Shown in pieces: positions 34,670 through 48,319 of a DNA stretch of 64,000 nt. Within the stretch, counting starts at the first letter, position 1. The number at the start of each line of letters is the position of its first letter. The DNA is taken from NCBI GenBank assembly GCA_905250115.1, contig CAJNOI010000026.1, positions 598,790-662,789 on the forward strand. Reading direction: 5' to 3'. The DNA is from Adineta steineri (taxonomy: Eukaryota; Rotifera; Eurotatoria; Adinetida; Adinetidae). A model generated the notes under the pieces. The model made no database searches. It was not told the DNA's origin and saw only the letters and a program-made list of their open reading frames with translations. A program made the translations under genes and the position numbers.

Positions 34670-36415
34670 TTAATTTTCATTTGCATCAATACGCTCAATA
34701 TCATCTAAGACAAGCGTTAATTCAGTTTTTTCAATCGTTGTTTCAATATCTTTGACATGTAATAAAATGTTTTGAGCATTATAAATTGTATCTGTAACAG
34801 CCAAAAAACATTGAACTATTTTCATAAATCGTTGAACACATTGAGTAAAATTATATTTATAAAGAAGATATTTCCATGTTACTTCGGCATAAATATTTTG
34901 AATACGAAAAAGTGCAAGTGTATCTAACGTTTTACTTGTGGTTATCGAACGTAATAATGATATATTATTGCAAAAAGTAAATATAGATAATGCTAATTTA
35001 AATATCACAGTATCAGATTCAATAAATTTTAATACATTTTGAATTAAATTCATACATGTATCACCATATACATTTTTAAAATTAGCCATGAAAGACTGAC
35101 AATTGTAAAGTTGAAAATGATTCCAACAAAAAATAGCACCTAACCAAGTTACACTTTCAGCAGCACTAGGAAGAAATATAGTTCGATCATCCGGTCCTAA
35201 AGTATAAAGATCTCCATTTGAACGAAGATATTTTTCTGTTGTTTCATAAACTTCAACAAAAAATTTTCTTGCAAGTTCAGAATTCGTTGATGTTATAGAA
35301 TGTTCAGTATTATCTGAATTGATTATTTGTTCAGCTATTGAGAAAAGTTTACTTTCATCATAACTATAAATTAAATTAGATAATAATGCCCATTGTGCAG
35401 AATATAATGTTGAATTATCTGCTTTCAAAAGATTCAATGTTGGAAACTAAAATAAAGAAAAAAAACAAACAAATTCGAATTAACTTTCTTTATTCACACA
35501 TGACAAACTAAAGATAAGGATATAGGAATTTAATTTAATATATAGAACATCCTGAAAATTATTCAGTTTACTATATATTTTTCCTATTTCGATATTTTCC
35601 ATAAAGTTTACTTCAAAAACAAATGCTGTAAAAATTTATCATTACACTTATTCTTATAGAATTCAATGAGTTGTATCTAATCATACGAAAAACAAAATCT
35701 TAATTAGACTTGTATCTTACAAAGAACATAAATCACAAGACAGTGATTCACAAATCGTTTGAATAAATAAATACCCGATAATCACAGCTGTATATTTAAA
35801 ATAGTAAAGATCTTATTAAATAATATTTTGTACCTACTAAATTTGTATTAGAATTAAAATAAAAGTAATTACTATTAATAATACTACAAATAAATGTACA
35901 AAATATATTTCTTTGTTTGAATAGAACAATAGACATACAGTATGCAGTTGATTGTGTTCTTCTATTCCTGTTAAAATATTTAGTGTTGTAGTAATAGATT
36001 CTGATTCATTATTTTGTCGTTGTTTTGCTGTAATTCGTTTAGATAATGAACATCGAATCATATCAGGTTGCATACCATTTGTGAAACATTTAGCAAGACG
36101 ACAAGATGAACATGTATGACGATTATTTACATTGATTTCACATAAACCATCAAAATCACATACAAATTTTTCCTAATAAAAATCATTTAAAAATAGATAT
36201 GAATAGTTTTTTTAATTAACTTGTCCTGTAGTTGCATTTCGTCTAAAAAACATTTTACATGGTGAACATGATATGACACCATAATTTGAATGTTCAGCTG
36301 GGGCGCCACATATTTTGCATTGAAATGAAGATTCTCTGGACCTTCTTCCTTGACTGGTTAATGATATTGTAGTACAATCAGCATGCATACTCTCATTATC
36401 ATCATCTTCTTTCAT
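34670..36415 (-). CDS. Nuclear hormone receptor, paralogue 1
   Basis: Exons 36221-36415, 35939-36172 and 34670-35446; 401 residues. DNA-binding domain: first finger CKICGAPAEHSNYGVISC followed by SPCKMFFRRN; second finger CDFDGLC...CSSCRLAKCFTNGM. The P-box reads CSPCKMFF, where canonical receptors have CEGCKxFF. A hinge lies in exon 2. The 3' exon encodes an alpha-helical ligand-binding-like domain of about 255 residues. Probably a ligand- or constitutively regulated transcription factor; ligand and targets unknown. It is head-to-head with paralogue 2 (462 bp between start codons). Exon 1 and 2 borders match those of paralogues 2 and 3, which supports common descent. Confidence 0.9.
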
Positions 36416-36877
36416 TAATTTTATTGCGTATTCAAACTAAAATGATTGGAAAATAAAAAAAACTTTTAGTTTTGAATTAAAGATTTATTTTTCTCTGAAT
36501 TACTGTGACACGTTCTATTCATAATACATTTCAAACTAACGGATAGATTTTATTCATTTATATTTCTATAATTTTCTCACAGAATATACGATTGTACCTT
36601 TGACATTTACATTTGTGAGTCATCCAATTGACAAAGGAATATTAATTCAACGTTACTTTATCTTAACAGAAAGGAGAAAAGCACTATATTTTTTTTTCCT
36701 TCGTTATTTCATCCTTTCAGCGAAGGAAAAAAAACTATTTTTCGTTTCTGTTTTATTATTCTCTTTCATGCTATATTTATGTACTGGAAGTCAGCGGTTA
36801 GTATTCTATATTTACTCGAACTTTTATATATTTATCGTTATTTAATACTATTAACTATTATCCACTCAAATTAAATC
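36416..36877. promoter_or_regulatory. Bidirectional promoter between two nuclear receptors
   Basis: 462 bp separating divergent ATGs of paralogous receptors. It contains long T/A runs. An acceptor-like ATTTTAG on the minus strand lies about 25 bases upstream of the paralogue 1 ATG (near 36440). No hormone-response half-site pair is obvious. Confidence 0.4.
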
Positions 36878-39365
36878 ATGAAAATTTTAATTAATGATAG
36901 TGATAAATTAACAAATTCTTTGACCATTATTACAAGAAGGTCAAAAGAACCTTTAGATAAATGCAAAGTTTGTGAAGCACCAGCTATACATTCAAATTTT
37001 GGTGTTATTTGTTGTTCTCCGTGTAAAATGTTTTTTAAACGTAATGCAGAACTACAACAAGTTGTAAATTAAATAAATAAATAAATTTAATTTAATTCTT
37101 ATTATTGTATTTTTTGTTTTAGAGACATTTTATATGTGGTTTTGGTGATAAATGTGAAGTAAATATGAATAATCGTCGAATATGTTCATCTTGTCGACTT
37201 ACAAAATGTTTTGCAAGTGGAATGAAAATTGAATTGATTCGAGGTTCTCGATCAAAAAAAAATAGTAAAAAAAGACAAAAGAAAAATACAATAACAAAAT
37301 TTAATTTACCAACAATTAATGATCAGTCACAAAAGGTAAAAATTTTAATGTATTATTTTTCTGAACCTGTGTTATGTGGGAATACAAACATGAAAAATTC
37401 GATTGTTCGTAGAAAGATCGAAAGGGTCAATGATCGAAAATTATTTTCTCTAATTCTATCTAGGAAGTGCAATACTTTATTGTATGAAATGAAAGGATGA
37501 AGGTGTGAGTGTGAGCTTGTGGGTGAATCTGTTATACCCTCAAAGGACGCATCATCTCGTTGTGGGCGAGAGCGGAGCTATTGGTCATGGTAGTCCCTAG
37601 TGTCCCTAGTGTACCGTTGTCAGTCTCTACTAGAACCTAGTAATATTTAATAGTCTCTAGTAGCTCATGCAAATCTCTTCTAAAAACTTATAGTAATTAC
37701 ATAAATATATATATACATATACACATATATATATAAAATAAATTTTGTACGTAACATACAGTGCATATATACCATGTATGAAAACTTTGAATCACATGTA
37801 ATTCCTTTCTGTCATGACCTTCTTGTATCGAGTATTACGCATGACCATTATTAGTGGTTAAAAGTTTAGACTAGTCGAATGACAGGAACAAACAGTAATG
37901 AACTGTAGGCGCTGAGTTGACTATTTACTAAAAACATTCTGTTTTTCCTTTACTTCTCGATTTTTATACTTTTCCATTCATAGTTTAATTTTCTCAACAT
38001 TCTTCCGTTTCAAGATTCTTTGTTTTTGACATTTTCCTCTTCTAAGATTCTTTCTTTCAAGATTCTTTCTTCCGACATTTTTCCAACACACGTGAAAAAT
38101 GCATAATCGAGTTCACTAGGTACACATTTCTCTTTCTTATTTGTAGCTGATAGTAGAAATACTTCGACAAACGAGTTTTTTAGTGAGAGGTTTCTTTATA
38201 ACTGATATTAAATAGGAAATATATTTTATATTAAGAAACCTGAATAGTAATTAAACATACTGGTTTGTTATTTCATAAGTAGAAGAATACTTTATCTAAG
38301 ATAAAAAAGTTTTTCTTTGAATAAAAGAAATTATCTTGTTTAATTCAATCGATAAGAATCTCGTTACGATTCTGATCTAACAACTTGCATGAAGTTCTGA
38401 TAGATTATCAATACAAAGAATATAATGATATTTCTACAAAAACCACAAATTAAATCATTAAATGACTCGTATCTAGCCTATACCTGTCATTATTTCAATA
38501 GGATAATATTTTTATATCGATAAACTATTGAAGGTCAACTGACTTTATTTGAAGATTCAAAAATTAAATAATTTTCCTTCGATTATTAAAACATTATTTT
38601 TCTATGTAGTCATCTACATTTAATTTATTACAATTTGATCAATCAATATTAACTATAGAACAGTGGAATATTCTTTCTTATTTATTCAATTGTTTTGATG
38701 AACAAAAACAGTTTTCATTAATTAATCAATTTATATCCGAACAAAATAGTTTACCATACAAATTTCGTTTTAAATGTGGATCTGTACGACAATTAATTTC
38801 ATTACTTACAAGTAAAACTCAATCATTATTTGAAAAGAATCATGATTTTTATTCATTATGTACACGTGATCGTTCAATTCTACTTCATCGTATAATGAAA
38901 TATATAGCAGTTATTAATTTATCATATATAGTACAACAAACTCATATAATTAATTATCCTTCATTTAATAAGATTCTTGAAAATCTTTTTGGAAAAACTG
39001 CAACATTAATAAATAAACAAGCATTTACATTAATCAATGGTTTTGATGTTGGTTTTTTAAAATTGGCACTTACAATTATTTGTTTTTCAACAATTGATTA
39101 TGTAATATATGAAAATATATCTGGAGCGAATTTTATAAGTGTAAAACGAATCATGGAAATTCAAGATTTATATATCGAATTAACATGGCGATATTTAGTT
39201 TATGAGTATAGTGAACAAAAAGCAATTGTTCATTTTTCTAGTTTTATTAGATTTATATTTGCCGTTCATAATGCTATTATTTTAATGCAAAATGAAGAAG
39301 TTTTTACCAGTATGATTGATTCAACAATTGAACAAATTGAGAAAACTCTTCCTATTTGTATTTAA
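36878..39365 (+). CDS. Nuclear hormone receptor, paralogue 2
   Basis: Exons 36878-37060, 37123-37335 and 38610-39365; 383 residues; the second intron is 1274 bp. DNA-binding domain: CKVCEAPAIHSNFGVICC, then SPCKMFFKRN; second finger CGFGDKC...CSSCRLTKCFASGMK, followed by a strongly basic extension (SRSKKNSKKRQKKN) likely to act as nuclear localisation signal. The ligand-binding-like domain shares IEQWN and LPYKFRFK with paralogue 3, so these two are the closer pair. Transcription factor of unknown ligand. The gene is head-to-head with paralogue 1 and tail-to-tail with paralogue 3. Confidence 0.9.
37336..38609 (+). other. Long intron of nuclear receptor paralogue 2
   Basis: About twenty times longer than typical introns here. 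It holds a less AT-rich patch (about 37495-37640) with repeated tccctagtg and tctctagta motifs, possibly an old insertion, and runs of TTTC-rich sequence. No exon is recognised inside. Confidence 0.55.
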
Positions 39366-40383
39366 AACAAATGTGATTTTCTATTATTGTTAATATGTAC
39401 TCGAAACGTTATCTTTTGTTTTGAAATAAAAAACGAAAAATCAGATAGAAATAGTATAACTATTTAAAATTTGATTTTTTATAAATTTTCTTAAATCGAA
39501 TTCTATTGAAAAAATATGATAGAGAATAATTATGAATCATTGATTCTGTAGACAAGGTTATCACGTACGTTTGTAAATAAAAAATTCTTATGGGTATATT
39601 TTAGTTTACATATTAAATCTATATATTTATAATGCTAAAAAATATAATAGATTTCTTTTTATATAATCTATAAAATCTTTTATAATTCAATAATTAATGT
39701 AGTGCTTTGTTTTTCGAATTTTTAGTAATGAAAATAAAGTGTACTTGATACACTCTCGTGCGGCTTTTTCGTTTCTTTTCTCTTCTCTTATAAGTGATAG
39801 TAATAGATATAAATGCCCTCGTTTTATTCTAATTTTCTTATCGACAATACGAAAGGAAAAAAGAAAGTTCTTGGTTATATTCGAATATATCATAGTCTAC
39901 GTCGTTTTATTCTTAACTAATATACACGTCTGAAGAAATCGTTATTTTAAAACATCAGACATAGTGTAAACCATCAGAAATCATTTGCAATAATTATGTT
40001 ACGATTTGTCTGAATTTCTTCAAAATTATGATAAACATTTGGAGATAGGCATATCCGATTGATTACAAATTTCATTTAAACTAATCGAAGAATTTAATTG
40101 TGAAAATCTTTCAATTGTCTCATACTTTAGTCAAAGATAGCGTTTGCTGACTTTATAGGATTTTTTTCAATATATTGATTTTACTGATTAGTTGTATGTA
40201 CCAAGGATGTATACTTTCATCCTATCTTTATTAATTAGATAGTTACCTTAATAATTGAAATAGAACGAATTTTTCTTGAATTCATTTTATATATATATAA
40301 CAACGGTTATTTACTAAAGACAAAATAAATTATTTAAACATTTTATAACACCCGTACAAAAAAACAAAACATATTGAAATTAA
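39366..40383. other. Intergenic (convergent 3' ends)
   Basis: AT-rich spacer between convergent receptor genes; open frames on both strands at 39687-39933 mirror each other and carry no motif. Confidence 0.5.
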
Positions 40384-42371
40384 TTAATTATTGAGCATAA
40401 GATTCTGTTCAGTTTGTTGAATAATTGAACTAATTAAATTTGAATATTCTTCAATTCTACTTGATTCTACAATTGTAAAATTGACTTTAAAAAGAAATTT
40501 TATTAATTGACAAAAACGTATCACAGCTTGTTCATAACTATATTTAAAAACCATATATTGCCACGCTAATTCGACATATTTATCTTGAATACGTAAAACT
40601 GCTTTAATATCAATTAAATTACTCGTTATATTATCGGAATAAACTGTGTATGCAATTGTTGAGAATCCAATAATTGCAAATATTAATTTAACAAATGTAG
40701 CATCAGAATCAAATGTTTCACTTAATCGTATAATAGTTGACATAACATCTGAACCAAAAATAAATTCATTTGATTGATTAAAATATGGATCATCGAGAAG
40801 ATGAGATTGATGTAAGATAAATGTTGCACCAATACATTCAGAATATTTAATAGTATTTCGAAGTAAAATTGAACGATCATGTAGAGATAATGAGCGAAAA
40901 TCTCGATTTTTTTCAATTATTTGTGGAATATTAGTCATAATAAATTTAATAAATTCACTAACAGATCCGAGTTTAAAACGAAATTTGTATGGAAGTAAAT
41001 TTTGTTGATTTTTAAAAATTAGAGCCGTAGTAAGTCCACTATATTCATCAAAAGTATGAGTTAGATTCGTAATAAGATTCCATTGTTCAATAGATAATGT
41101 TGGTGGATCTAACTGTAGTTGATTTGATAACTAGAAATAAAATATAATAATCTTATAAGAAATATTGTTTTGTTTCTATACGAATATATTGGAGTATGAC
41201 TAATAGTGTAGCCAGAAATTTTCCATGAGGAATGTACGTCAGCAGATAAAATTTTCGCCCTGCAAGTAGTTTTTTTAATTTGTGCTTACCTCCGAGTGTT
41301 TTTTTGCCAAGGGAAGGAGATGTTCGGACACCCTTTGCAGCCCTCCAAAAACTAGGACAAGATTCTATATGACCTGAACAAGAACATTCTGAAAAATATG
41401 TCTTTTTTCTCTTGTCGTCATAACTACTGCCTATTTTACAATTTTGAATGAAGCCTGACCAATAGTGAAATTACAGACATTTTTAAAATGTCATGACTTT
41501 AGGTACATACTATAGGTGGAAATCTGACAAAAGTCTTGTTTTAAATAGCATATACTAGAGAATGATATACATTTTCTTATTTCTACTTAAGTATTTCTAC
41601 TCGTAAAAGACAAAGGAAATCTTGAGAATGATTAATAAATATAATATTTCTATTAATTTACATTTTTTATTAAATAAGATAAAAAGAACTAGACTATAAT
41701 CATTGCGTAAAAGATACCATATATATATGATGAATTCTAACATTTATTCGGTATATCATATTAAAAATATTTCATAGATTCTCTTAATTTTTGTATAATC
41801 CATTTGTACATTCTCGAAACTCTGTATTCAAATATATAATCATATATTTATTTCCGATTATAGTATTATTTTATAGAATAACTATAATTAATTTTTACCT
41901 GACATGGCTGACTGTTTGTATTAGTTATCATTAGAGTAGATGATGTTGTTGTTGACAATACAGGTTCTATTGAATTTTTTTTGTTTTTTCTTTTTGTATT
42001 TTTTTTTGTTCTTGATCCTCGAATAAGTCCTATTTGCATTCCTTTTGTAAAACATTTAGCAAGTCGACAAGCAGCACATATACGTCGACTATATAAAGTT
42101 ATTTCACATTGATTTGAAAAATCACATATAAAACTATCCTGAATAAAATAAAAAAATAAAGAAAAAGTTATTTTAATTTTCAACGAACTTGTTTTAATTC
42201 TGCATTTCGTTTAAAAAACATTTTACATGATGAACAGGATATAACTCCATAGTTACTAAATAATGCTGGTGCACCACATATTTGACATTGTTGAGATGAT
42301 GTCTTCGATTCTTGTATAATAGTTGTTGATTCAACTTTTAAATTAATACTATTTGTCATGACTTTCATCAT
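40384..42371 (-). CDS. Nuclear hormone receptor, paralogue 3
   Basis: Exons 42189-42371, 41899-42138 and 40384-41130; 389 residues from the ATG at 42369-42371. First finger CQICGAPALFSNYGVISC with SSCKMFFKRN; second finger CDFSNQC...CAACRLAKCFTKGMQ and a basic hinge (RTKKNTKRKNKKN). The ligand-binding-like domain matches that of paralogue 2 (SIEQWNLITN, LPYKFRFKLGSV). Exon 1 has exactly the same length (183 nt) as in paralogue 2. The 768-bp second intron contains a patch of different composition (about 41210-41370) that could be an element remnant. Ligand and targets unknown. Confidence 0.9.
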
Positions 42372-44640
42372 CAAATTAAAAAAGTAAACATATTATATAT
42401 ATATATAGTGAAATAAAAAGAGAAAGGAAGAGGTTTTGTAATGGATGAGTTACAAGCTGTCGATTCTCAATGTACGTAGATAAAGAAAGACAAGAAAAAA
42501 AATCCGTTGCTATCTTCACGGAGAAATAAAAATGAAGTAAAACTAACGTGTCAATTCAACGCATTATCGTATAGAACTATAACGAAACAAAGAGTGTACG
42601 TCCTTCATACTAAAACAAAGATATTAATCTGTCTACATGATAGTTTAAGTCAGAAAGATTATTATATATATATATTATACTACTCATTATTTGAATCTTA
42701 CCATAATCAGATAATGTAAATTAGAAAATAAATGAAAAATATTTCATAAAATTTGTTCCATTATTCTTTGAAATAATATGTTAAAGTGCAAAATGTTTTC
42801 TACAAGACTTTGCTATTAGAATGTAAAATAAGTTAATTCTATATTTAAAATAAAGAAAAGAAAGTAATGGTGATATAAAACTATTTATTAAGAAGAAATT
42901 GGGTATAACGACAAGAAAAAAGTATTGTATGTATTAAAATATGTATTATGATACACAAATCAATAGCGAACGAATGGTTAAGAGTAGCAAAAAATCAAAG
43001 AACATTGTCTGCGTACTGTTTAACCTCTATATTTGTTTTTAATGATTGTTTCACGCATATTTATATATATATATATAAAGAAAGAGAAAGGAAAAGAGAA
43101 GGAAGAACATTAGCTTTTTTTTTTATCAAGACCGACGCTATACCATAGTCACAGAACGACAAAACTAACCGTGTAAGAGAGTGTATGTCGCCAAATTTTG
43201 TTATTATATTCAAAAATGACCTTAACGATGTTACCATAATGCAAAAAAAATTTGCACCAGTAAATCTCGGTCAGATCAATTATAAAACTTTAATTTACCG
43301 CATTATCTTTTCTCAATTATGATTAATAAAATATTTAACATTGAATATGTTTTTTTTATGTTTTGCAGGTATAGTTAATGATTGATTAGGATAATAATTT
43401 ATCCTTGATCGTCTTGTCATCTTATGAGTGTCAATATTCTTTTTTTTTAATCAAAAATCAAACCGTCATAATAATTCGTTGAAATCATATTATTTATGAT
43501 AGAAAAGAGCGATTTGTCAGTAGAATATTTTTGTGTAATCAAAATTTATAATAATATTTAAAGGACTTGTTAAAAAGAAAGAGGAAGTTATTTTCAATAC
43601 AATGCAAGTTTAAATAGATGGATTCGTAACTAGAAACTATATATCTTTGGATGTATCGTATATATTTTTGTATTTATTGTCTTGATTTTCACCATAAGAA
43701 CATGATATATTACTACATAACTCGCTGAAATATTGATATCAACTTATCATATAAAAAACCGTAATAGAGTTGTTCCTATGACTTCCATTAAAACCCACAT
43801 TATCATCTGTCAAAGTTTGTATGATACAAAAGGATGTGTAGGATAGATAAAACTTCTATGTTAATTTCACAGAAAATTTTCTAGACAGCAGTCGTGCGTT
43901 TAAGTCATACTTGATTGCTATTGAGATTTGAATATTTAACAAAAGTACTTTAATTAATTCTATATTTTATGTTTTTTTTCAAAATATTTCTTTTCCTTCT
44001 AAAATAATTGGTAAGTTTTTTAGCACTTCATCAATTAATATACGATTATTCATGTCTCGTTTAAGAAAATAATTAGAAAGTACCCATCAAGGTTGTTTAG
44101 GCAACATACGCAAAAAGTAATCATTTGATTGTCAATAAGATAAGAAAATAAAAATCTTAATCTAAATGTCATTAATGAGCGATTCGTTGACGTTTTATTT
44201 CTCTTATTATATAAATATTTATTTCTTAACTGAAAAGTAGACAAATATTGAACAGATGATATATAGATTATTGTATTTATTAATTGTAAAATATTATATG
44301 ACTTTAGTTTTGACTTAATATTTTATTCAAGCAGGTGTTTAATGAAATATACTAATATTTTTCTCCCAAGTGCAAATACTGAACGAGATCATTGATGTAT
44401 ATAGTACCTAGGAGTCATTCAGTAAAAATAGTTTCTAATTATAAACTTGAATGAAATTTAATTTGACAATGGAAAATATTTCAAATGCTAATTAAAGCAT
44501 GATTAAAATCAATTCATTATCAATTATCAAAATTTAATATATTAAAAGTTTTTTTTAAAACGAAGAAAAAGAATCAGAATATCATGTTTAATTAACTTAA
44601 AAAGTAACAGTAAAATAAAACATTTATAACAAAAATTCTC
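42372..44640. other. Intergenic, 2.3 kb
   Basis: AT-rich with TA microsatellites (near 42393-42406, 42662-42675 and 43061-43076). No gene could be assembled on either strand. Confidence 0.5.
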
Positions 44641-47600
44641 CTATGTTGCTTTAAACCACGTTACAATTTCAGCAAAAAGATCAGACGGAAGTTTGTTAAC
44701 ATTATATATAGAAAATAGATCAAGACTTGAAACTTCTGATAGTAGACTAGATGGTTGGCCGCGAGGTATAATACGAAAATAAACAGGTGTTAAACCACCA
44801 TCATCTTTATTTGGTGATAAAGGTGGTAAGTATAAACATGAAGAAAAACTATATTGTTTTAGTTTATTAAAATAACCTAGAAAAAAAACAAAAAATGATT
44901 TTTGTTTTTCGTCTTTTAAAAAATAAATAAATATTTAACTAACCTTGGAGTATTTGGTAAATTACTTCAATAAAACGTTCATCAAAATTTTCTGCTAATA
45001 CAATTATATCATATTCTTTTCGTGATGTCTAAATAAAAACAAATATGTTTTTTTATTATTATTTTTTAATATCAATCAAGAAAAAGAAAAAAATAGCTAA
45101 AAGATATTATTCTTTTTTCTTTCTCTTCGTTCTTGTATTTTATATACTATACACTGCATATCGAGACAACGATAAAAAATAAGAGAAGATGCACTAAGAG
45201 AGTATCGACGCGAAACGTGACAAAATATTATTAGATACATATATATACATATGTGCATTGATTGGGTCATAAAAAGAAGAGGTGAAAATGATGCGACACG
45301 ATAAAGAAGAATAGAACAAAAATTATTATTCAAACTAAAGTTTTTTTCTTTCTTTCGAAAGACAAATGGCTGAGAGTATAAAACAAAATGATAATGAAAT
45401 TTCATCATTGTTCATACAAATTCAAGACCAATTAGTATGTATTTATATTCCATCTTAGAACATAAGAAAAAAACAACATATGTATTTATTTCATTTGATA
45501 TCATAGAAAAACAGTCAGACATATGTCGATAGATCTATTAGTTAGATTAACTATTTACAAGTGTCTATGTCTTATAATTCGAAGCAATCTTTCTTAGAGT
45601 GAATAAATTTTTATCAATCCTGAGTTTTTATAGCAAATTTCATCATAATATATTAAAGATCGATTTTAAAAAATTGTTTATTCTTGTCTTGATAGTAATA
45701 GTATAATTACCAAATAGTCTTATATATGAAATTGATGTAGTCATGCTTAGTAACACAACGTTTTTATACTAATAATTATATATGTTTTAAATTATTCTTT
45801 AGAAATATATTCGTGAAGATAATATAGAATTAACTGATCAATTAACAACTCTTTATAATGATCTTTGTCATATACGACAAATTCTAACAAATACTCAATC
45901 AACTTTAAATTTAAATACAACAAGTCTTATTGAATCTTCAACATCAAATCGTTATCATTCAAAACAACGTTCAGATAGTGAACCAAATATTTTAACTGAT
46001 CGTCAACGTATATTAACAATAATTGATGACTTACAATAGGTACAAGTATTGTTAAACCACTTAATGGTATTGTCAAATTAAGCGCAGTATGAATATCTTG
46101 CATAGCACGAAAATAATTTTTTCCTTTTTGATTTTTAACATGTTTATAATCACGATAGTATTGTTCAGATGCAGAACGTATTGATTCAAATTGACCTTTT
46201 TTAATTAAAAAGAATATATATACATATACAGAAAGAAAGAGTTTGGTGTTTTTAATCAAACCATAATAATGATTTGAATGAACAGTTGCATGAATATGTG
46301 GATGTACTTGTGAAGCACCACCATGTGGAAGACTATCCCAAAGAAGAGCCGGAAAACGATGTGATGGTGATTGTTTATGTACAGCACGAATCCTATATTA
46401 AATAAGAAATATTATTTATATAGAATTTTCTTTTAAATGTTTTATTGAAATTAGTCATTAATAGCTTAGTCCTGCAGTCACCATCATATTACCTCGGATC
46501 AATATATTTTCTAAGTACTTTATTTTGAATTGAATATAAAATAAATCTATAACTGTTAATATATAAATAGACTTACCATTTCCAAGCTAATGTATAAACA
46601 TCTTTCAATTCTTCTAATGTTATTTTAGTAATATCATGTTGTTTTGGCATAAACATTGAATGCCATTGATCAAATTTAAATGCATTAGCTGCTGAATATG
46701 CATTTCGATTTTCCATTCGACCTAGGCTATCTGTTGCTGTCATTCTTTGATTTAAAAAAAAATATATATATTTTTAAGAAAAATTTAAAGAAATATAATT
46801 TACTTTTGATAATTACATAAATCACAAACTTGAGATGTTTTTTCCATTGTTTCTTTTAAACTAGAAGAAAAAAGTTTAAATAAAATAAAACTGTCATAAT
46901 GATTTTTTTACTATTGTTCAATAGGAATTTCAGGTTGTTGAATAGGACGACGGCCACGAAGTGGATTATAAACTGTTTCTTCAAATGAATATTTGTTCAT
47001 AACAAAATAAAGATCCTAAATTTCAAATAAAAAGATTTTTAATGTCAATCGACAATGAAAGTAATGCTATTAAAAATTCGAAGACTGATACTAGCATATT
47101 TTTACAATTTTCGATTATTTCAACATCAATCATCTGTCTTAATCCCATAGACGCTCTAATTTATCCTATGATGGCAAGAAGAAAACAGAAAAATATCTCC
47201 GAGTAAAATCTATCAACAGCTGTAAATACTTCTAATTACTTTCTTTTGCTTTTCAACAACTATTCGTAAAGACATGTCTTAAGTAAATATAAAGACTCTT
47301 AATAGATATAGAAACGATTTAAATCAATTCTGTTCACTTCGATCGAGATAGTGCAGCCTATTAAAATTTGTGCGATTTGGCTAGAAAACTGTAAAATAAG
47401 CAGCTTAAGAAATATGTCGTTACAGACAAAAGTTGAAAGTTTGTAGATAGAAATCAAATAAAAAATTAACGGAAGATCGAACTAAACTCATGTAAACGTA
47501 AAACGTCATTTTTCTATAGTGGAATTTTCGAAAAAATTCTCATTTGCCTACAGTAGACATAGATTCATCTCTTATTGAACGTCTTTGACTTAAGATCTAT

Positions 47601-48219
47601 TATAAATCCTAATGGTATAATATACAAATCAATTTCTAATAAAAGATTATTTTTATACCTGGTCTAATGCTTTCTCATATAATTTCGCATCATAATTAAA
47701 TAGTTTTTTGATTTTTTCAGCGAACATTGTCGGATGTTGTACACTAGCAATTTTTGTTTCAATATTATAAATTGATTGAATATTATCTATAACATTTCTA
47801 TAAAAAATCTTTAAAATCACAAAATTCTGAGATAATTTCTTTTTTTCATTACCGACAAATAGCATGTGCAGTAAAATTTTTTTTATAATACAATTTTTGA
47901 TCGCCTGTAGGTAATGACATTTGATTTGCCCAACAATGTTTACGCCATGCAAGCTATAGATAAAATTAAGATAATATATTTTATCAAAAAAGATAAAAAT
48001 AATTCCTACTAAATCAAATGTTGGATCAGTTAAAAATGGTGGCCATTGAGAATATTCAGCAAATTTATGTTCCGGTTTTGAATTAGCTAAGTTAATATTT
48101 TGATTTGTATTCGAATTGTTTAATAGAAAGAAGTCAGGTAAAACAACTGTTACTATTATTCCTGCTAATAGACCAACTATCAGCCATTTGATTCTGAAAT
48201 CATTTGATTTAATTGCCAT
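44641..48219 (-). CDS. Membrane-anchored GalT/HIT-superfamily protein
   Basis: Ten exons: 48010-48219, 47853-47953, 47659-47797, 46912-47015, 46804-46860, 46577-46744, 46262-46392, 46035-46195, 44944-45028 and 44641-44876; 463 residues. Residues 11-33 form one membrane helix (WLIVGLLAGIIVTVVLPDFF), predicting a type II protein with a luminal or extracellular body. The body resembles galactose-1-phosphate uridylyltransferases: YNPLRGR (cf. NPLTGxWV), a zinc CDLC near residue 198, and PHGGASQVHPHIHA near residue 285, the HPH active-site motif. A nucleotidyl-transfer or hydrolase role is inferred; the substrate is unknown. Intron 8 (45029-46034) contains an opposite-strand gene. Cysteine synthase ends about 100 bp upstream, and TTTTTCAG lies just before this ATG, suggesting co-transcription with trans-splicing. 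Confidence 0.78.
45366..46039 (+). CDS. Small coiled-coil protein nested in an antisense intron
   Basis: Exon 1 is 45366-45434 (MAESIKQNDNEISSLFIQIQ...) and exon 2 is 45803-46039, with a gtatgt donor and ttctttag acceptor; 101 residues. The central part has heptad-like spacing of Leu/Ile (LTDQLTTLYNDLCHIRQIL), then a Ser/Asn-rich linker and a short helix (DRQRILTIIDDLQ). Codon use matches neighbouring genes. The gene lies inside intron 8 of the GalT-like gene on the other strand. Its last codons and TAG (46028-46039) overlap the host's exon 8 and its GTAAG donor. Family not recognised. Confidence 0.6.
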
Positions 48220-48229
48220 ATTTTATCAT

Positions 48230-48232
48230 ACT
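48230..48232 (-). promoter_or_regulatory. Candidate spliced-leader acceptor of the GalT-like gene
   Basis: On the minus strand TTTATTTTTCAG precedes TATGATAAAATATGG, putting an AG eleven bases before the start codon. The upstream same-strand gene stops at 48320, so the intercistronic distance is about 90 bp. Fits a downstream cistron resolved by trans-splicing (inference). Confidence 0.45.
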
Positions 48233-48319
48233 GAAAAATAAAATCAATAGTTTTTCTTGTTTAAACGAAAAAAGAAACAATTCTATTTATTGCAATAAAT
48301 ATATATTAACAAAAATCAC

